A stretch of 64,000 nucleotides of DNA from Streptomyces albogriseolus. GTDB lineage: Bacteria > Actinomycetota > Actinomycetes > Streptomycetales > Streptomycetaceae. The position numbers were made by a program, and so were the translations under genes. This document shows, piece by piece, positions 20,709 to 29,586 of this stretch; within the stretch, counting starts at the first letter, position 1; each line of letters starts with the position of its first letter. The DNA lies in assembly GCA_014650475.1 (NCBI GenBank), contig BMVA01000004.1, forward strand, positions 248,001 to 312,000, given 5' to 3'. The notes under the pieces are model-generated. The model made no database searches and had not been told where the DNA came from. It saw only the letters and a list, made by a program, of their open reading frames with translations.

Positions 20709-21704
20709 ATGAACACTCGTCCCCGCCGCATCCCGAGACGCCGAACGGCGGTCCTGGCGGCCGCGATCGGTCTGCTGGTGGCGGGCTGCTCCTCCGGCAC
20801 GGACGAGAGGGCCGACGGCGCGGGCGCCGCGCGCGGCTCCGGTGACCTGCGGGTCGCGCTGGTCACCCACGGCAGCGAGGGCGACGAGTTCTGGGACCGG
20901 GTGCGCAAGGGCGCCGAGACCGCGGCCGCCAAGGACGGCGTCGAACTGACCTACCTCAGCGACCCGGACGGGGCCGGACAGGCCGACCTGGTGCGCCAGG
21001 CGATCAGGGACGGCGTCGACGGCATCGCGCTCACCCTGGCCAAGCCGCAGGCCATGAAGGACCCGGTGAACGAGGCGCGGGCCGCGGGCATCCCCGTGGT
21101 CGGCCTCAACTCGGGTGTGGACGCCTGGAAGAAGGCCGGGCTGCTGGCCTTCTTCGGCCAGGACGAGAGCCTGGCGGGCCGCGCCGTCGGCGAGAAGCTG
21201 AACGACCTGAAGGCCCGGCACACGCTGTGCCTCGTGCACGAGCGCGGCAACGTCGGCCTCGAGGCCCGCTGCGCCGGCGTGAAGAAGACGTTCCGCGGCA
21301 CGACCGAGAACCTGTACGTCGACGGCACCGACGAGCGGGCCGTCTCCGGCATCCTCACGGCCCGGCTGCGCCAGGACCCCTCCATCGACCAGGTGGTCAC
21401 CAACGGGGCCGACTTCGCACTCACCGCGGTGGACGCGGCGGCCGAGGCGGACAGCGACGCCGACGTGGCCACCTTCGACCTGAACGAGGAACTGCTGGAC
21501 GCCGTGCGCGGCGGCAACGTCCGGTTCGCCGTCGACCAGCAGCCCTACCTCCAGGGCTACCTCGCCGTGGACGCGCTGTGGCTGTACCGGACCAACGGCA
21601 ACGTCAGCGGCGGCGGGGCCGCGCCCGTCCTCACCGGGCCGGCGTTCGTCACCAAGACGGAGGCGGACTCGGTCGCCGGGTTCGCCGCCGCCGGAACCCG
21701 CTGA
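20709..21704 (+). CDS. Periplasmic-type sugar-binding lipoprotein (substrate-binding protein)
   Basis: 331 aa. Type I periplasmic-binding fold, as in ribose/LacI-type solute receptors. A lipoprotein signal peptide ends in the lipobox LVAGC (Cys about residue 27). Then come LRVALVTHGSEGDEFWDRV and DGIALTLAKPQ...GIPVVGLNSGVD, the usual sugar-binding strands. No permease or ATPase gene follows; the next gene is the conservon sensor kinase, 48 bp away on the same strand. A role as extracellular ligand sensor presenting a solute to that kinase, rather than as a transporter part, is inferred. Two extra cysteines (HTLCLVHERGNVGLEARC) could form a disulfide. Confidence 0.85.
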   Translation: MNTRPRRIPRRRTAVLAAAIGLLVAGCSSGTDERADGAGAARGSGDLRVALVTHGSEGDEFWDRVRKGAETAAAKDGVELTYLSDPDGAGQADLVRQAIRDGVDGIALTLAKPQAMKDPVNEARAAGIPVVGLNSGVDAWKKAGLLAFFGQDESLAGRAVGEKLNDLKARHTLCLVHERGNVGLEARCAGVKKTFRGTTENLYVDGTDERAVSGILTARLRQDPSIDQVVTNGADFALTAVDAAAEADSDADVATFDLNEELLDAVRGGNVRFAVDQQPYLQGYLAVDALWLYRTNGNVSGGGAAPVLTGPAFVTKTEADSVAGFAAAGTR

Positions 21705-21752
21705 CGGCCGCCGTGCGTACCGTCCCGACCACCCGACAGCTCTAGGACCACG

Positions 21753-24341
21753 ATGTCTCCACGGACAGGTGCCCGGCGCCGTCTCGGCTCCATACGCCTC
21801 TCGCTGATCCTGCTCGCCCTGGTGCCCTGCGTCGCCCTCGCCGGGCTGTGGGGCGTGACCACGATCCGCATGTTCTCGGAAGGCCTGGAGCTGCGGTCGC
21901 AGACCCAGCTGAGCCGGTCCACCGGCGCGATGGGCACGCACGCCGCGCTCGACCTCCAGCGGGAGCGGGCGCTGACCGCCGACTGGCTGTCCGCACCGGA
22001 CGGTTCACGGTCCGCGCTGGACACCCAGCGGCGCGCCACCGACCGGTCCGTGGCCCGGCTCATGGGGCAGGCGGACGCGATAGCCGAGGCGCCGGCGCGC
22101 ATCTCGGACCGGCTGTACTCGGTGCTCGGCTCGGTGGGCAGCCTGGAGTACTACCGCGCCCAGATCGACAACCCCCGCGACATCACCGCCGAGGAGGCGC
22201 TGGAGCAGTACACGTCGGTCATCGACGACCAGATCCACGCCTTCCAGGAGCTGTCCCAGGTCGACGACGGCGACCTCACCTCCCAGGCGCAGCCGCTGGT
22301 GTCCCTGGAGCACGCGGCGGAGCTGGTGTCCCAGGAGGACGCGCTGCTCACTCTCGCCTGGCCGTCCGGGCGCCTGGACGCCGAAAGCTGGCAGGAGTTC
22401 GCCGAGCTGGTGCACACCCGGCGCTGGCTGGTCGCCGACCAGATCAAGCCGTCGCTGAGCGGCGACCTGAAGACGCAGACCGAGCGGATCCTGTCGAGCC
22501 CCGAGTGGCGCGCGCTGGAGGCGGTGGAGGACCAGGTGCTGGCCACCCCGGCCGAGGGGGAGGCCCGTGAGGTCGAACTGCCGGACCTGCGGGACCGGTG
22601 GGCCGAGGCCATGGACAAGGTCACCCCGCAGTACAGCGCCATGATCCGGCAGCAGACCGACGCGCTGCTCACCCGCAGCGCCGACGAGGCGCGCAGCCTG
22701 CTGGTGACCGCCGCGTCGCTGAGCGCCGCGGGGCTGCTCGCGCTGCTGCTGTGCGTGGGCCTGTCCTGGCGCATCACCCGCTCGCTGTCCCGCCGGCTGC
22801 GCGGACTGCGGCTGGCCACCCTCGGCCTGGCGCAGGAGCGGCTGCCGGACGTGGTGGCCCGGCTGGAGCGCGGCGAGAAGGTCGACCCCGAGTCGGCGAC
22901 CACGCCCCTGGACTACGGCGACGACGAACTCGGTCAGGTGGCGCAGGCGTTCAACACCGCGCAGCGCACCGCCGTGCACACCGCCGTCGAACTCGCCGAC
23001 ACCCGGCGCGGCTTCCAGAAGATCATCCTGGGCATCGCGCGGCAGAGCCAGAACCTGGTCAACCTCCAGCTCAGCAAGCTCGACGCGCTGGAACGCCGGC
23101 ACACCGACCCCGAGGTCCTCAAGGGTCTGTACGAACTCGACTCGGCGGCCAGCCAGTTGCGCCGGTACGAGGAGAACCTGGTCATCGTCAGCGGGGAGCG
23201 CCCCGGCCGCAGCTGGAGCGAACCGGTCGCGCTGATCGACATCCTGCGCAGCGCGGTGGGCGAGGTCGCCGAGTACCAGCGGGTGGAGGTGTTCGCCGAC
23301 GAGGAGGTGTCGCTCGCTCCGCCCGCGGTGGCCGACGTGATCCATCTGCTCGCCGAGCTGATCGACAACGCGACGGTGTACTCGCCGGCGCCGAGCCCGG
23401 TCACGGTGCGGGCGGCGATGGTCGCCAAGGGCCTCGCCGTCGAGGTCGAGGACCGGGGGCTCGGCATGTCCGAGGAGGACTACGCCTCCCTGAACGCCCA
23501 GTTGGCCCAGGAGCCGCAGTTCGACGTGGTGGCCCTCGCCGACGATCTGCGGCTCGGCATGTTCGTGATCTCCCAGCTCGCGCACCGCCACGGCATCGCG
23601 GTCACCCTGCGCCCGTCGCCGTACGGCGGGACGACGGCGATCGTGCTGCTCCCGCACGAGGTGGTCGTCGTGACCGACGAGCCGTCGGACGCCGGGCGGG
23701 AGGCGTCCGCCTCAGGCTCCTCCCCGCAGGACGCCTCCTCCTCGCCGCGCCCCCTCCCGGCCCGGGACCGCTCGGGCACGGCGCGCGGGGGTTCCGGCGC
23801 CGCGGCCGAGGACGCTTCCGCGGGCCGGGACGAAGCCACGGACGGCCCCGGGGCCGCCGGGGAGGGGTCCGCGACCGACCGGGACGACGCGGCTGCCTCG
23901 GAGGCCGGTCCCGCGGCCGCGCGGGCCGGCTCCCGTCCCGCACGGGGCGTTTCCGGCTCGGCACGGGCGGAATCCGCGTCCGCGGACGGAGACACCGCGA
24001 CTCCGCGGGCCGGCTCCGCGACCCCGCCGGACGGCGCCGGCACCCCGCGGAAGGCCGCCGCGCCCGAGCCGGACGACGGCGGCGCCGCCCGTAAGGGCGG
24101 GCTGGCGCCCCTCCCCCGGCGGGTGCCGCAGACCAGCCTCGCCGCCGAGCTGCTCGAGGAGCCCTCGGCCGCCGACCCGTGCGACGACGAGTTCACCGCC
24201 GAGCACGCCGCCTCCTCCCTGGCCTGTTTCCAGCAGGGCACGCTCCGGGCGCGGGACGCCGTCGGCGACGTGCCCGAGGACGGGCCGCCCCGCGTGCCCG
24301 CGCCCGCCTCCGGGCACCCGACCGCCGAAGCCGACCGCTGA
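21753..24341 (+). CDS. cvnA: Conservon sensor kinase CvnA with nitrate/nitrite-sensing-like domain
   Basis: 862 aa. TM1 about 12-34 and TM2 about 313-336 flank an extracellular helical NIT-like sensor. HAMP follows (about 337-400), then a helical segment and HATPase_c with N-box LAELIDNATVYSP and G-box VEDRGLGMSEEDY. Residues about 640-862 are a low-complexity Ala/Pro/Ser/Asp/Arg tail, probably disordered. Where related kinases, as I recall, carry LDHLATR with a His, this protein has LDSAASQ (Ser464), so autophosphorylation at that site looks impossible. First gene of cvnABCD; conservon products form a membrane complex resembling G-protein-coupled signalling that affects aerial growth and antibiotics. 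Confidence 0.92.
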   Translation: MSPRTGARRRLGSIRLSLILLALVPCVALAGLWGVTTIRMFSEGLELRSQTQLSRSTGAMGTHAALDLQRERALTADWLSAPDGSRSALDTQRRATDRSVARLMGQADAIAEAPARISDRLYSVLGSVGSLEYYRAQIDNPRDITAEEALEQYTSVIDDQIHAFQELSQVDDGDLTSQAQPLVSLEHAAELVSQEDALLTLAWPSGRLDAESWQEFAELVHTRRWLVADQIKPSLSGDLKTQTERILSSPEWRALEAVEDQVLATPAEGEAREVELPDLRDRWAEAMDKVTPQYSAMIRQQTDALLTRSADEARSLLVTAASLSAAGLLALLLCVGLSWRITRSLSRRLRGLRLATLGLAQERLPDVVARLERGEKVDPESATTPLDYGDDELGQVAQAFNTAQRTAVHTAVELADTRRGFQKIILGIARQSQNLVNLQLSKLDALERRHTDPEVLKGLYELDSAASQLRRYEENLVIVSGERPGRSWSEPVALIDILRSAVGEVAEYQRVEVFADEEVSLAPPAVADVIHLLAELIDNATVYSPAPSPVTVRAAMVAKGLAVEVEDRGLGMSEEDYASLNAQLAQEPQFDVVALADDLRLGMFVISQLAHRHGIAVTLRPSPYGGTTAIVLLPHEVVVVTDEPSDAGREASASGSSPQDASSSPRPLPARDRSGTARGGSGAAAEDASAGRDEATDGPGAAGEGSATDRDDAAASEAGPAAARAGSRPARGVSGSARAESASADGDTATPRAGSATPPDGAGTPRKAAAPEPDDGGAARKGGLAPLPRRVPQTSLAAELLEEPSAADPCDDEFTAEHAASSLACFQQGTLRARDAVGDVPEDGPPRVPAPASGHPTAEADR

Positions 24342-24370
24342 CCGCCGACCGCTGACGAAGGAACACCTCC

Positions 24371-24802
24371 ATGACACGCCCCCTGCCCGCCACCCACACC
24401 CAGCTGGACCAGCTGCTGACCGGACTCGTGGAACGGGTCGCCGACGTGAACCAGGCCGTCGTGCTCTCCGAGGACGGCCTGGTGGTCAGCAAGTCCACCG
24501 GCTTCCTGCGCGACGACGCCGAGCGCCTGGCCGCGACCGCGTCCGGCCTGATGAGTCTGAGCAAGGGCGTCAGCATGGACTTCCGCGGCGGCCCGGTGCG
24601 CCAGGCGCTCATCGAGATGGCGCACAGCTACCTGATCCTCACCTCGGCGGGACCCGGCGCCCATCTGGTGGTGCTGACCGGCCCGAAGGCGGACGTCGGC
24701 GTGGTGGCGTACCAGATGAACATGCTGGTGAAGAAGATCGGCGAGCATCTCAGCGCGGCCCCGCGGGACGCCGGCGGTCCCGCCGAAGACCCAGGCGTGT
24801 GA
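24371..24802 (+). CDS. cvnB: Conservon roadblock/LC7 protein CvnB
   Basis: 143 aa. Roadblock/LC7 fold: LDQLLTGLVERVADVNQAVVLSEDGLVV, then LMSLSKGVSMDF and VVLTGPKADVGVVAYQMNMLV. Such proteins act as GTPase-activating or scaffold partners for small Ras-like GTPases, here CvnD. It starts 29 bp after cvnA with GAAGGA upstream. Its stop is one base from the cvnC start, so the operon is translationally tight. Cytosolic, membrane-associated through the complex. Confidence 0.95.
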   Translation: MTRPLPATHTQLDQLLTGLVERVADVNQAVVLSEDGLVVSKSTGFLRDDAERLAATASGLMSLSKGVSMDFRGGPVRQALIEMAHSYLILTSAGPGAHLVVLTGPKADVGVVAYQMNMLVKKIGEHLSAAPRDAGGPAEDPGV

Positions 24803-24803
24803 G

Positions 24804-25157
24804 GTGGGCGGCAGCGACTCGGCGGGCCGGCTGGTACGGCCGTTCACCCTGACCGGGGGCCGCACCCGGCCGAGCCGCGCCGACTTCACGCTCATCACGA
24901 CGGTGACGGCGGCGGACCCGCAGCCCGAGACGGCCGCCCGGCCGCAGCCCGAGCACACGCGGATCCTGCGGCTGTGCGCCCGTCCGATGGCGGTCGCGGA
25001 ACTGGCCGCGCGGCTCGACCTGCCGGTGAGCGTGGTCGTCATCATGCTCTGCGACCTGCTGGAGGCGGGCCGGATCACCGTCCGTCCACCGCGTTCCGTC
25101 ACCACCCCGGATCCGGACCTGCTGCAGAAAGTGAGGGAAGGCCTTGGCCGGCTCTGA
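24804..25157 (+). CDS. cvnC: Conservon DUF742 protein CvnC
   Basis: 117 aa. DUF742 signature: RLVRPFTLTGGRTRPSR at the N-terminus, then a winged-helix-like segment EHTRILRLC...VAELAARLDLPVSVVVIMLCDLLEAGRI. In other conservons this subunit links the GTPase to the kinase and may bind DNA or protein through the helix-turn-helix-like part. It starts with GTG one base after the cvnB stop and overlaps the start of cvnD by 14 bases. Confidence 0.94.
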   Translation: MGGSDSAGRLVRPFTLTGGRTRPSRADFTLITTVTAADPQPETAARPQPEHTRILRLCARPMAVAELAARLDLPVSVVVIMLCDLLEAGRITVRPPRSVTTPDPDLLQKVREGLGRL

Positions 25158-25743
25158 CACCGACGCCCGGGCGTCCGCCGACGGCGGCGCGCCCGACACG
25201 GTCAAGATCCTGATCGCCGGCGGTTTCGGCGTGGGCAAGACGACCATGGTCGGCTCGGTCAGCGAGATCAGGCCGCTGCGCACCGAGGAGCCGCTGACCA
25301 TGGCGGGCCTGGACGTCGACGATCTGGACGGCGTCGAGGAGAAACGTGTCACCACGGTGGCCATGGACTTCGGCCGGATCACCGTGTCCGACGATCTGGT
25401 GCTGTACCTGTTCGGCACGCCGGGGCAGCAGCGGTTCTGGTTCATGTGGAACGACCTGGCCCTCGGCGCGCTGGGCGCGGTGGTCCTGGTCGACGTGCGG
25501 CGGCCGAAGTCGAGCTTCGCCGCGATCGACTTCTTCGAGCGGCGGGGCATCCCGTTCGTGGTGGCCGTCAACGGCTTCCACGGCGAGCACCCGTACCCGG
25601 TGGAGGACATCCGGGAGGCGCTGACGCTGCCGGCGGAGGTGCCCGTGCTGCTGTGCGACGCACGGGAGCGGGAGTCCTCGCGGGACGTGCTGATCGCGCT
25701 GATCGACCTGCTGATCGCGCAGGCGGCGGCCGCCGCGGGATGA
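25144..25743 (+). CDS. cvnD: Conservon small GTPase CvnD
   Basis: 199 aa. ATP/GTP-binding protein of the MglA/Ras-like group. P-loop GGFGVGKTT at about residues 20-28, switch region TVAMDFGRI, and G3 LFGTPGQQRFW. The usual NKxD G4 is replaced by VAVNGFHGE, as commonly seen in conservon GTPases. The start is TTG 25144, inside the cvnC end, with GGAAGG before it. Gene end is followed by a strong bidirectional hairpin, closing the SBP-cvnABCD unit. Confidence 0.94.
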   Translation: MAGSDTDARASADGGAPDTVKILIAGGFGVGKTTMVGSVSEIRPLRTEEPLTMAGLDVDDLDGVEEKRVTTVAMDFGRITVSDDLVLYLFGTPGQQRFWFMWNDLALGALGAVVLVDVRRPKSSFAAIDFFERRGIPFVVAVNGFHGEHPYPVEDIREALTLPAEVPVLLCDARERESSRDVLIALIDLLIAQAAAAAG

Positions 25744-25749
25744 GCACGC

Positions 25750-25779
25750 GGGGTGCGGCGAAACGATCCGCCGCACCCC
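25750..25779. terminator. Bidirectional terminator between cvnD and the osmoprotectant operon
   Basis: Perfect 11-bp stem GGGGTGCGGCG / CGCCGCACCCC (25750-25760 with 25769-25779) and an 8-base loop, placed between two convergent genes (stops at 25743 and 25790). The arrangement serves both strands. Confidence 0.85.
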
Positions 25780-25789
25780 CCGGCGGGTC

Positions 25790-26746
25790 TCAGCCGAGAC
25801 CGGCGGACTTCAGCCAGGCCTTGGCCACGTCCAGCGGGTCCTTCTTCTCCAGCTGCACCTGGGCGTCCAGGTCGAGCAGCGTCTTGGTGTCCAGCTTCGC
25901 GGAGACCGCGTTCAGCGCCTCGACGCCCTCCTGCGGCAGCCCGTCCTTGCGGACCAGCGGGGTGACGTTGGCGAACCCGAAGAGGTTCTCCGGGTCCTTC
26001 AGGACGACGAACTTCTCCTTCACGATGGTCGGGTCCGTGGTGAACACGTCCGCCGCCTGCACCTCGTTCTGCGCCAGGGCCGCCTGGGTCAGGGGGCCGC
26101 CCGCGTCCAGCGCCTTGAAGGCCTTGAACTTCAGCCCGTAGACCGCCTCCAGACCCTTGAGGCCCTGCTGCCGGGTCTGGAACTCGGGCGAGCCGCCGAT
26201 GACCAGCTCGGGCGCGACGTCCTTGAGGTCGGCGAGCGTGGACTCGGCGGTGAGGCCGTGCTTCTTCGCCGTCGCCGCGTTGAGGGCGACCGAGTCCTTG
26301 TCCTCGGCAGGCGACGACTCCAGCAGCGTGAGCTGCTGGTCCAGCTTCGCCTTGACCGCCTCGTCGACCGCGTCGGCGGAGGTCTGCTCCGCCTTCGGGT
26401 CGAGGTAGGCGAGGAGGGAGCCGTTGTACTCCGGGAGGACCGTCACCGAGCCGTTCTTCATCAGGCCGTACGTGGTCTCACGGCTGCCGATGTTGTGCTT
26501 GTAGGTGACCTTGAGGCCCTTGGCGCGCAGCGCCTCGCCGTAGATGTCGGCGAGCAGGGTGGATTCGGCGAAGTTGTTCGAGCCGACGACGACCGTGCCC
26601 GCCTCGGCCTTGTCGCCGTCGAGCGGATTCTCCGAGGTGTCCCCGGAGGAGCACCCCGTGAGCAGCGCCGCCGCGGCGGCGAGCGCGACCGCCGCCGCCC
26701 CGTGGTGCCTCGTCCTCGTTCTGCTGCTTCTCGCCGTAGAAGTCAT
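25790..26746 (-). CDS. Glycine betaine/osmoprotectant ABC transporter substrate-binding lipoprotein
   Basis: 318 aa. ProX/OpuCC-type receptor. Lipoprotein signal with lipobox LLTGC (Cys about residue 32). The mature part has VVVGSNNFAESTLLADIYGEAL and GLKVTYKHNIGSRETTYGLM, typical of the QAT (quaternary amine) receptor family, and EYNGSLLAYL. It binds betaine, choline or similar for the permease pair encoded upstream. It starts 75 bp after the second permease stop on the same strand, so it is likely the last gene of the operon or separately boosted. Confidence 0.93.
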   Translation of the reverse strand: MTSTARSSRTRTRHHGAAAVALAAAAALLTGCSSGDTSENPLDGDKAEAGTVVVGSNNFAESTLLADIYGEALRAKGLKVTYKHNIGSRETTYGLMKNGSVTVLPEYNGSLLAYLDPKAEQTSADAVDEAVKAKLDQQLTLLESSPAEDKDSVALNAATAKKHGLTAESTLADLKDVAPELVIGGSPEFQTRQQGLKGLEAVYGLKFKAFKALDAGGPLTQAALAQNEVQAADVFTTDPTIVKEKFVVLKDPENLFGFANVTPLVRKDGLPQEGVEALNAVSAKLDTKTLLDLDAQVQLEKKDPLDVAKAWLKSAGLG

Positions 26747-26821
26747 TCACCGATCCAATCCAGCCGTCTCACGCCCGGTCAAGAACGTCAGGGTCACATT
26801 TGTCGTACAACTGATCGAATG

Positions 26822-27487
26822 TCAGCGGCGGCGCACTCCGGGCGACACCACGAGCCGTCCGACGCCCCAGAAGAGCGCGAGGGTGATCAGGGAGAGGACC
26901 GCCACCAGCGTCGCGCCGCCGACCACCTTCTCGTAATTGCGCTGGTAGAGCCCGTCGATGATGTACCGGCCCAGCCCGCCGAGGCTGACGTAGGCGGCGA
27001 TGGTGGCCGTGGACACGATCTGGAGGGCGGCGGTCCGCAGGCCGCTGAGGATCAGCGGGAGCGCCACCGGCACCTCCACCCGGAACAGGACCCGCGACTC
27101 CCGCATGCCCATCCCGCGGGCCGCGTCGACCGGGGCGGGGTCGACGGCGCGGACCGCCTCGTAGGTGGTCACCAGGACGGGCGGCACGGCGAGCACGACC
27201 AGCGGGATCATCACGGGCAGCAGGCCGAAGCCGATGAGCAGCACGGCCAGCACCAGCAGGCCGAAACTGGGCAGCGCGCGGGCGGCGTTGGCGACGACCG
27301 CGATCGCGTTGCCGCCGCGTCCGGTGTGCCCGGTCAGCAGTCCGACGGGCAGGCCGATCGCCGCGGCGATCGCGAGGGCGAGCAGCGAGTACTGGACGTG
27401 TTCCAGGAGGCGGGACGGGATGCCGTCGTAGCCCTGCCAGTGGGCGCTGTCGCTGAAGAACGCCTGGACGAAGCTGAGGACGTTCAC
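26822..27487 (-). CDS. Osmoprotectant ABC transporter permease (second)
   Basis: 221 aa. OpuCD/ProW-type inner-membrane subunit with about five to six hydrophobic helices (LLALAIAAAIGLPVGLL, GLLVLAVLLIGFGLLPV). The EAA-like loop is VRAVDPAPVDAARGMGMRESRV, contacting the ATPase. The GTG start at 27487 overlaps the stop of the preceding permease gene by four bases (GTGA), so translation is coupled. Family length is about 210-240 residues. Confidence 0.93.
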   Translation of the reverse strand: MNVLSFVQAFFSDSAHWQGYDGIPSRLLEHVQYSLLALAIAAAIGLPVGLLTGHTGRGGNAIAVVANAARALPSFGLLVLAVLLIGFGLLPVMIPLVVLAVPPVLVTTYEAVRAVDPAPVDAARGMGMRESRVLFRVEVPVALPLILSGLRTAALQIVSTATIAAYVSLGGLGRYIIDGLYQRNYEKVVGGATLVAVLSLITLALFWGVGRLVVSPGVRRR

Positions 27488-28182
27488 CGGGCGGCGCCCT
27501 TCGTGAGGAGCTCCTCGCGCGGGGCGGCGGTCCGCTTCCGTCCGGAGCGGGGCATCCAGGGCGTCAGCACGCGGCGCAGGGCGACCAGCGCGGCGTCGCA
27601 CACGACCGCGAGGACCGCCGTCGTCAGCACCGCGTTCGCCGCGAGTTCGGGCCGGTCGTACTTCTGCGCGGCGGCCATCAGATTGCCGAGGGCGCCCTGG
27701 TTGCCGATGAGGGCGCCGACGCTGACCAGGGAGATGCTGGACGCGGTGGCGACCCGCAGGCCCGCGATGACGGCGGGCGCGGCGATCGGCAACTGCACCT
27801 GGAGATACCGCCGTACGGTGCCGAAGCCCATGGCGGTGGCGGCCGAGAGGGTCTCGTCCGGCACCGAGCGCACGCCGTCGGCGATCGCCGGGACCAGCAC
27901 CACCAGGCTGTACAGGGCCAGCGGGATCATCACGGTCAGCTCGGTCTGGCCGGTCCAGTCGATGAGCACGACGAAGAAGGCGAGGGACGGCACCGCGTAG
28001 AGCACGGTCGTCACCCCGAGCACCGGCGGGTACAGCCAGCGGAACCGGTTGCACAGCAGCGCCAGCGGCAGCGCGAGCAGCAGCCCGGCGGCCACCGGCA
28101 GCAGGGCCTCGCGCAGATGCACCCCGATCAGGCCGGCCCAGCTGTGCTGGAGGTCGCTGGGGATGTCGAAGAAGCCGTTCAT
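27484..28182 (-). CDS. Osmoprotectant ABC transporter permease (first)
   Basis: 232 aa. OpuCB-type permease with hydrophobic helices from about residue 25 (LLPVAAGLLLALPLALLC) and the coupling loop VRSVPDETLSAATAMGFGTVRR. The basic C-terminal tail (RSGRKRTAAPREELL) is cytosolic. The ATG at 28182 overlaps the ATPase gene stop (ATGA), and its own stop overlaps the next permease start, so the three are translated as a coupled set. Confidence 0.93.
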   Translation of the reverse strand: MNGFFDIPSDLQHSWAGLIGVHLREALLPVAAGLLLALPLALLCNRFRWLYPPVLGVTTVLYAVPSLAFFVVLIDWTGQTELTVMIPLALYSLVVLVPAIADGVRSVPDETLSAATAMGFGTVRRYLQVQLPIAAPAVIAGLRVATASSISLVSVGALIGNQGALGNLMAAAQKYDRPELAANAVLTTAVLAVVCDAALVALRRVLTPWMPRSGRKRTAAPREELLTKGAAR

Positions 28183-29312
28183 CCGGCGACCTTCTCGTCC
28201 TCGCCGCGCGCCGGGGCGGAGTGCGCGCCGGCCGCGGTGTGGGCCGAGCGGATCGCCTCGCCGATGGTCTGCTGGGAGACCACGCCGGTCACCCGGCCGT
28301 CCGCGTCGACGGCGACCGCCCAGCCGGTGGGCGAGAGGACCGCGCAGTCCAGCGCGGCCCGCAGCGAGTCCGTCCCGGGGCGGAACGGCCGCCCGTACGG
28401 CAGCAGTCGCTCCGTGCCGCCGGTGCTCCCCCGTTCCCTCCAGCCGAGCGGGCGGCCGTCGGCGTCGGTCACCAGCAGATACGGCGCCCCGGCGGCGGTG
28501 AGGCGTTCGGCGGGCGCGTCGGCCGGGACCACCGGGTCGGTGGTGAGTTCCAGCGCGTCGGAGGCGAAGAAGGACAGCCGGCGGATGCCCCGGTCGGCGC
28601 CGAGGAAGTCCTCGACGAAGGCGTCCGCTGGGTCCGACAGCAGCTCGGCGGGCGGGGCGTACTGGGCGAGCCGCCCGCCCTCGCGCAGCACGGCGACCAT
28701 GGTGCCGAGCTTGATGGCCTCGTCGATGTCGTGGGTGACGAAGACGATGGTCTTGCCCAGCTCGTCCTGGATGCGCAGCAGTTCGTCCTGGAGCCCTTTG
28801 CGCACCACCGGGTCGACGGCCGAGAACGGCTCGTCCATCAGCAGCACCGGCGGGTCCGCGGCGAGCGCCCGTGCCACGCCGACGCGCTGCTGCTGGCCGC
28901 CGGACAGCTGGTACGGGTACCGCTTGGCCAGGGAGGCGTCGAGCCCCACCCGCTCCATCAGCTCCGCCGCGCGCTCCCGGGCGCGCTGCTTGCCCCAGCC
29001 GAGCATGCGGGGCACCGTCGCGATGTTGTCGGCGATGGTGCGGTGCTGGAACAGGCCCGCGTTCTGGATGACGTAGCCCATGCCGCGGCGCAGGGCGGTC
29101 ACCGGCCGGCGCTGGACGTCCTCGCCGTCGAGGAGGATCCTGCCCTCGGTGGGCTCGACCATCCGGTTGATCATGCGCAGGGTGGTCGTCTTGCCGCAGC
29201 CCGAGGGGCCGACGAGGACGGTGATCGAGCGGTCGGGGATCTCCAGCGACAGCCGGTCGACCGCCACCGTGCCGTCCGGGTACCGCTTCGTGACTGAGTC
29301 GATCCGTATCAA
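28179..29312 (-). CDS. Glycine betaine/osmoprotectant ABC transporter ATP-binding protein with CBS region
   Basis: 377 aa. OpuCA/ProV-type ATPase. Walker A GPSGCGKTT near residue 38, Q-loop YVIQNAGLF, signature LSGGQQQRVGVARAL, Walker B VLLMDEP, H-loop VFVTHD. Residues about 255-365 form a CBS-type regulatory region (APYLLVTDADGRPLG, GWAVAVDADGRVTGVV), which in homologues senses ionic strength. The reading frame offers TTG at 29312 as start, giving MIRIDSVTKRY after initiation; no ATG/GTG lies nearby. Head of the operon running to 25790. Confidence 0.94.
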   Translation of the reverse strand: MIRIDSVTKRYPDGTVAVDRLSLEIPDRSITVLVGPSGCGKTTTLRMINRMVEPTEGRILLDGEDVQRRPVTALRRGMGYVIQNAGLFQHRTIADNIATVPRMLGWGKQRARERAAELMERVGLDASLAKRYPYQLSGGQQQRVGVARALAADPPVLLMDEPFSAVDPVVRKGLQDELLRIQDELGKTIVFVTHDIDEAIKLGTMVAVLREGGRLAQYAPPAELLSDPADAFVEDFLGADRGIRRLSFFASDALELTTDPVVPADAPAERLTAAGAPYLLVTDADGRPLGWRERGSTGGTERLLPYGRPFRPGTDSLRAALDCAVLSPTGWAVAVDADGRVTGVVSQQTIGEAIRSAHTAAGAHSAPARGEDEKVAG

Positions 29313-29586
29313 GACGCCGCTTGCCCTTCGGGTGGCAGAAGATGGTCGGCCGAGGTCGCCCGCGCCGTGTGCCGGTCGAGTGTAGACGTCGGCACCGACG
29401 AGGCCCCGGGAAAAACACGGGACCCCGGCGTCGGGGCGGCCGGGGGCCACGCCGCCACCTGCCCGGATCCCGGCGGGCCAAACCACCTGCCGCGACCGGA
29501 CCGTGTGCCGGACGGCTGCCGGCTTCCTGTCGTTTCGCTGTCGATCGGGTTCCGGTCGTGCAGCGGCCTCGGGCGGGAGGGGCGCG
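29313..29586. promoter_or_regulatory. Divergent promoter region, osmoprotectant operon and two-component system
   Basis: 274-bp gap between the ATPase gene (reverse) and a response-regulator gene (forward). It must carry promoters for both. I see no convincing sigma-factor consensus or long palindrome. No gene is supported. Confidence 0.4.
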
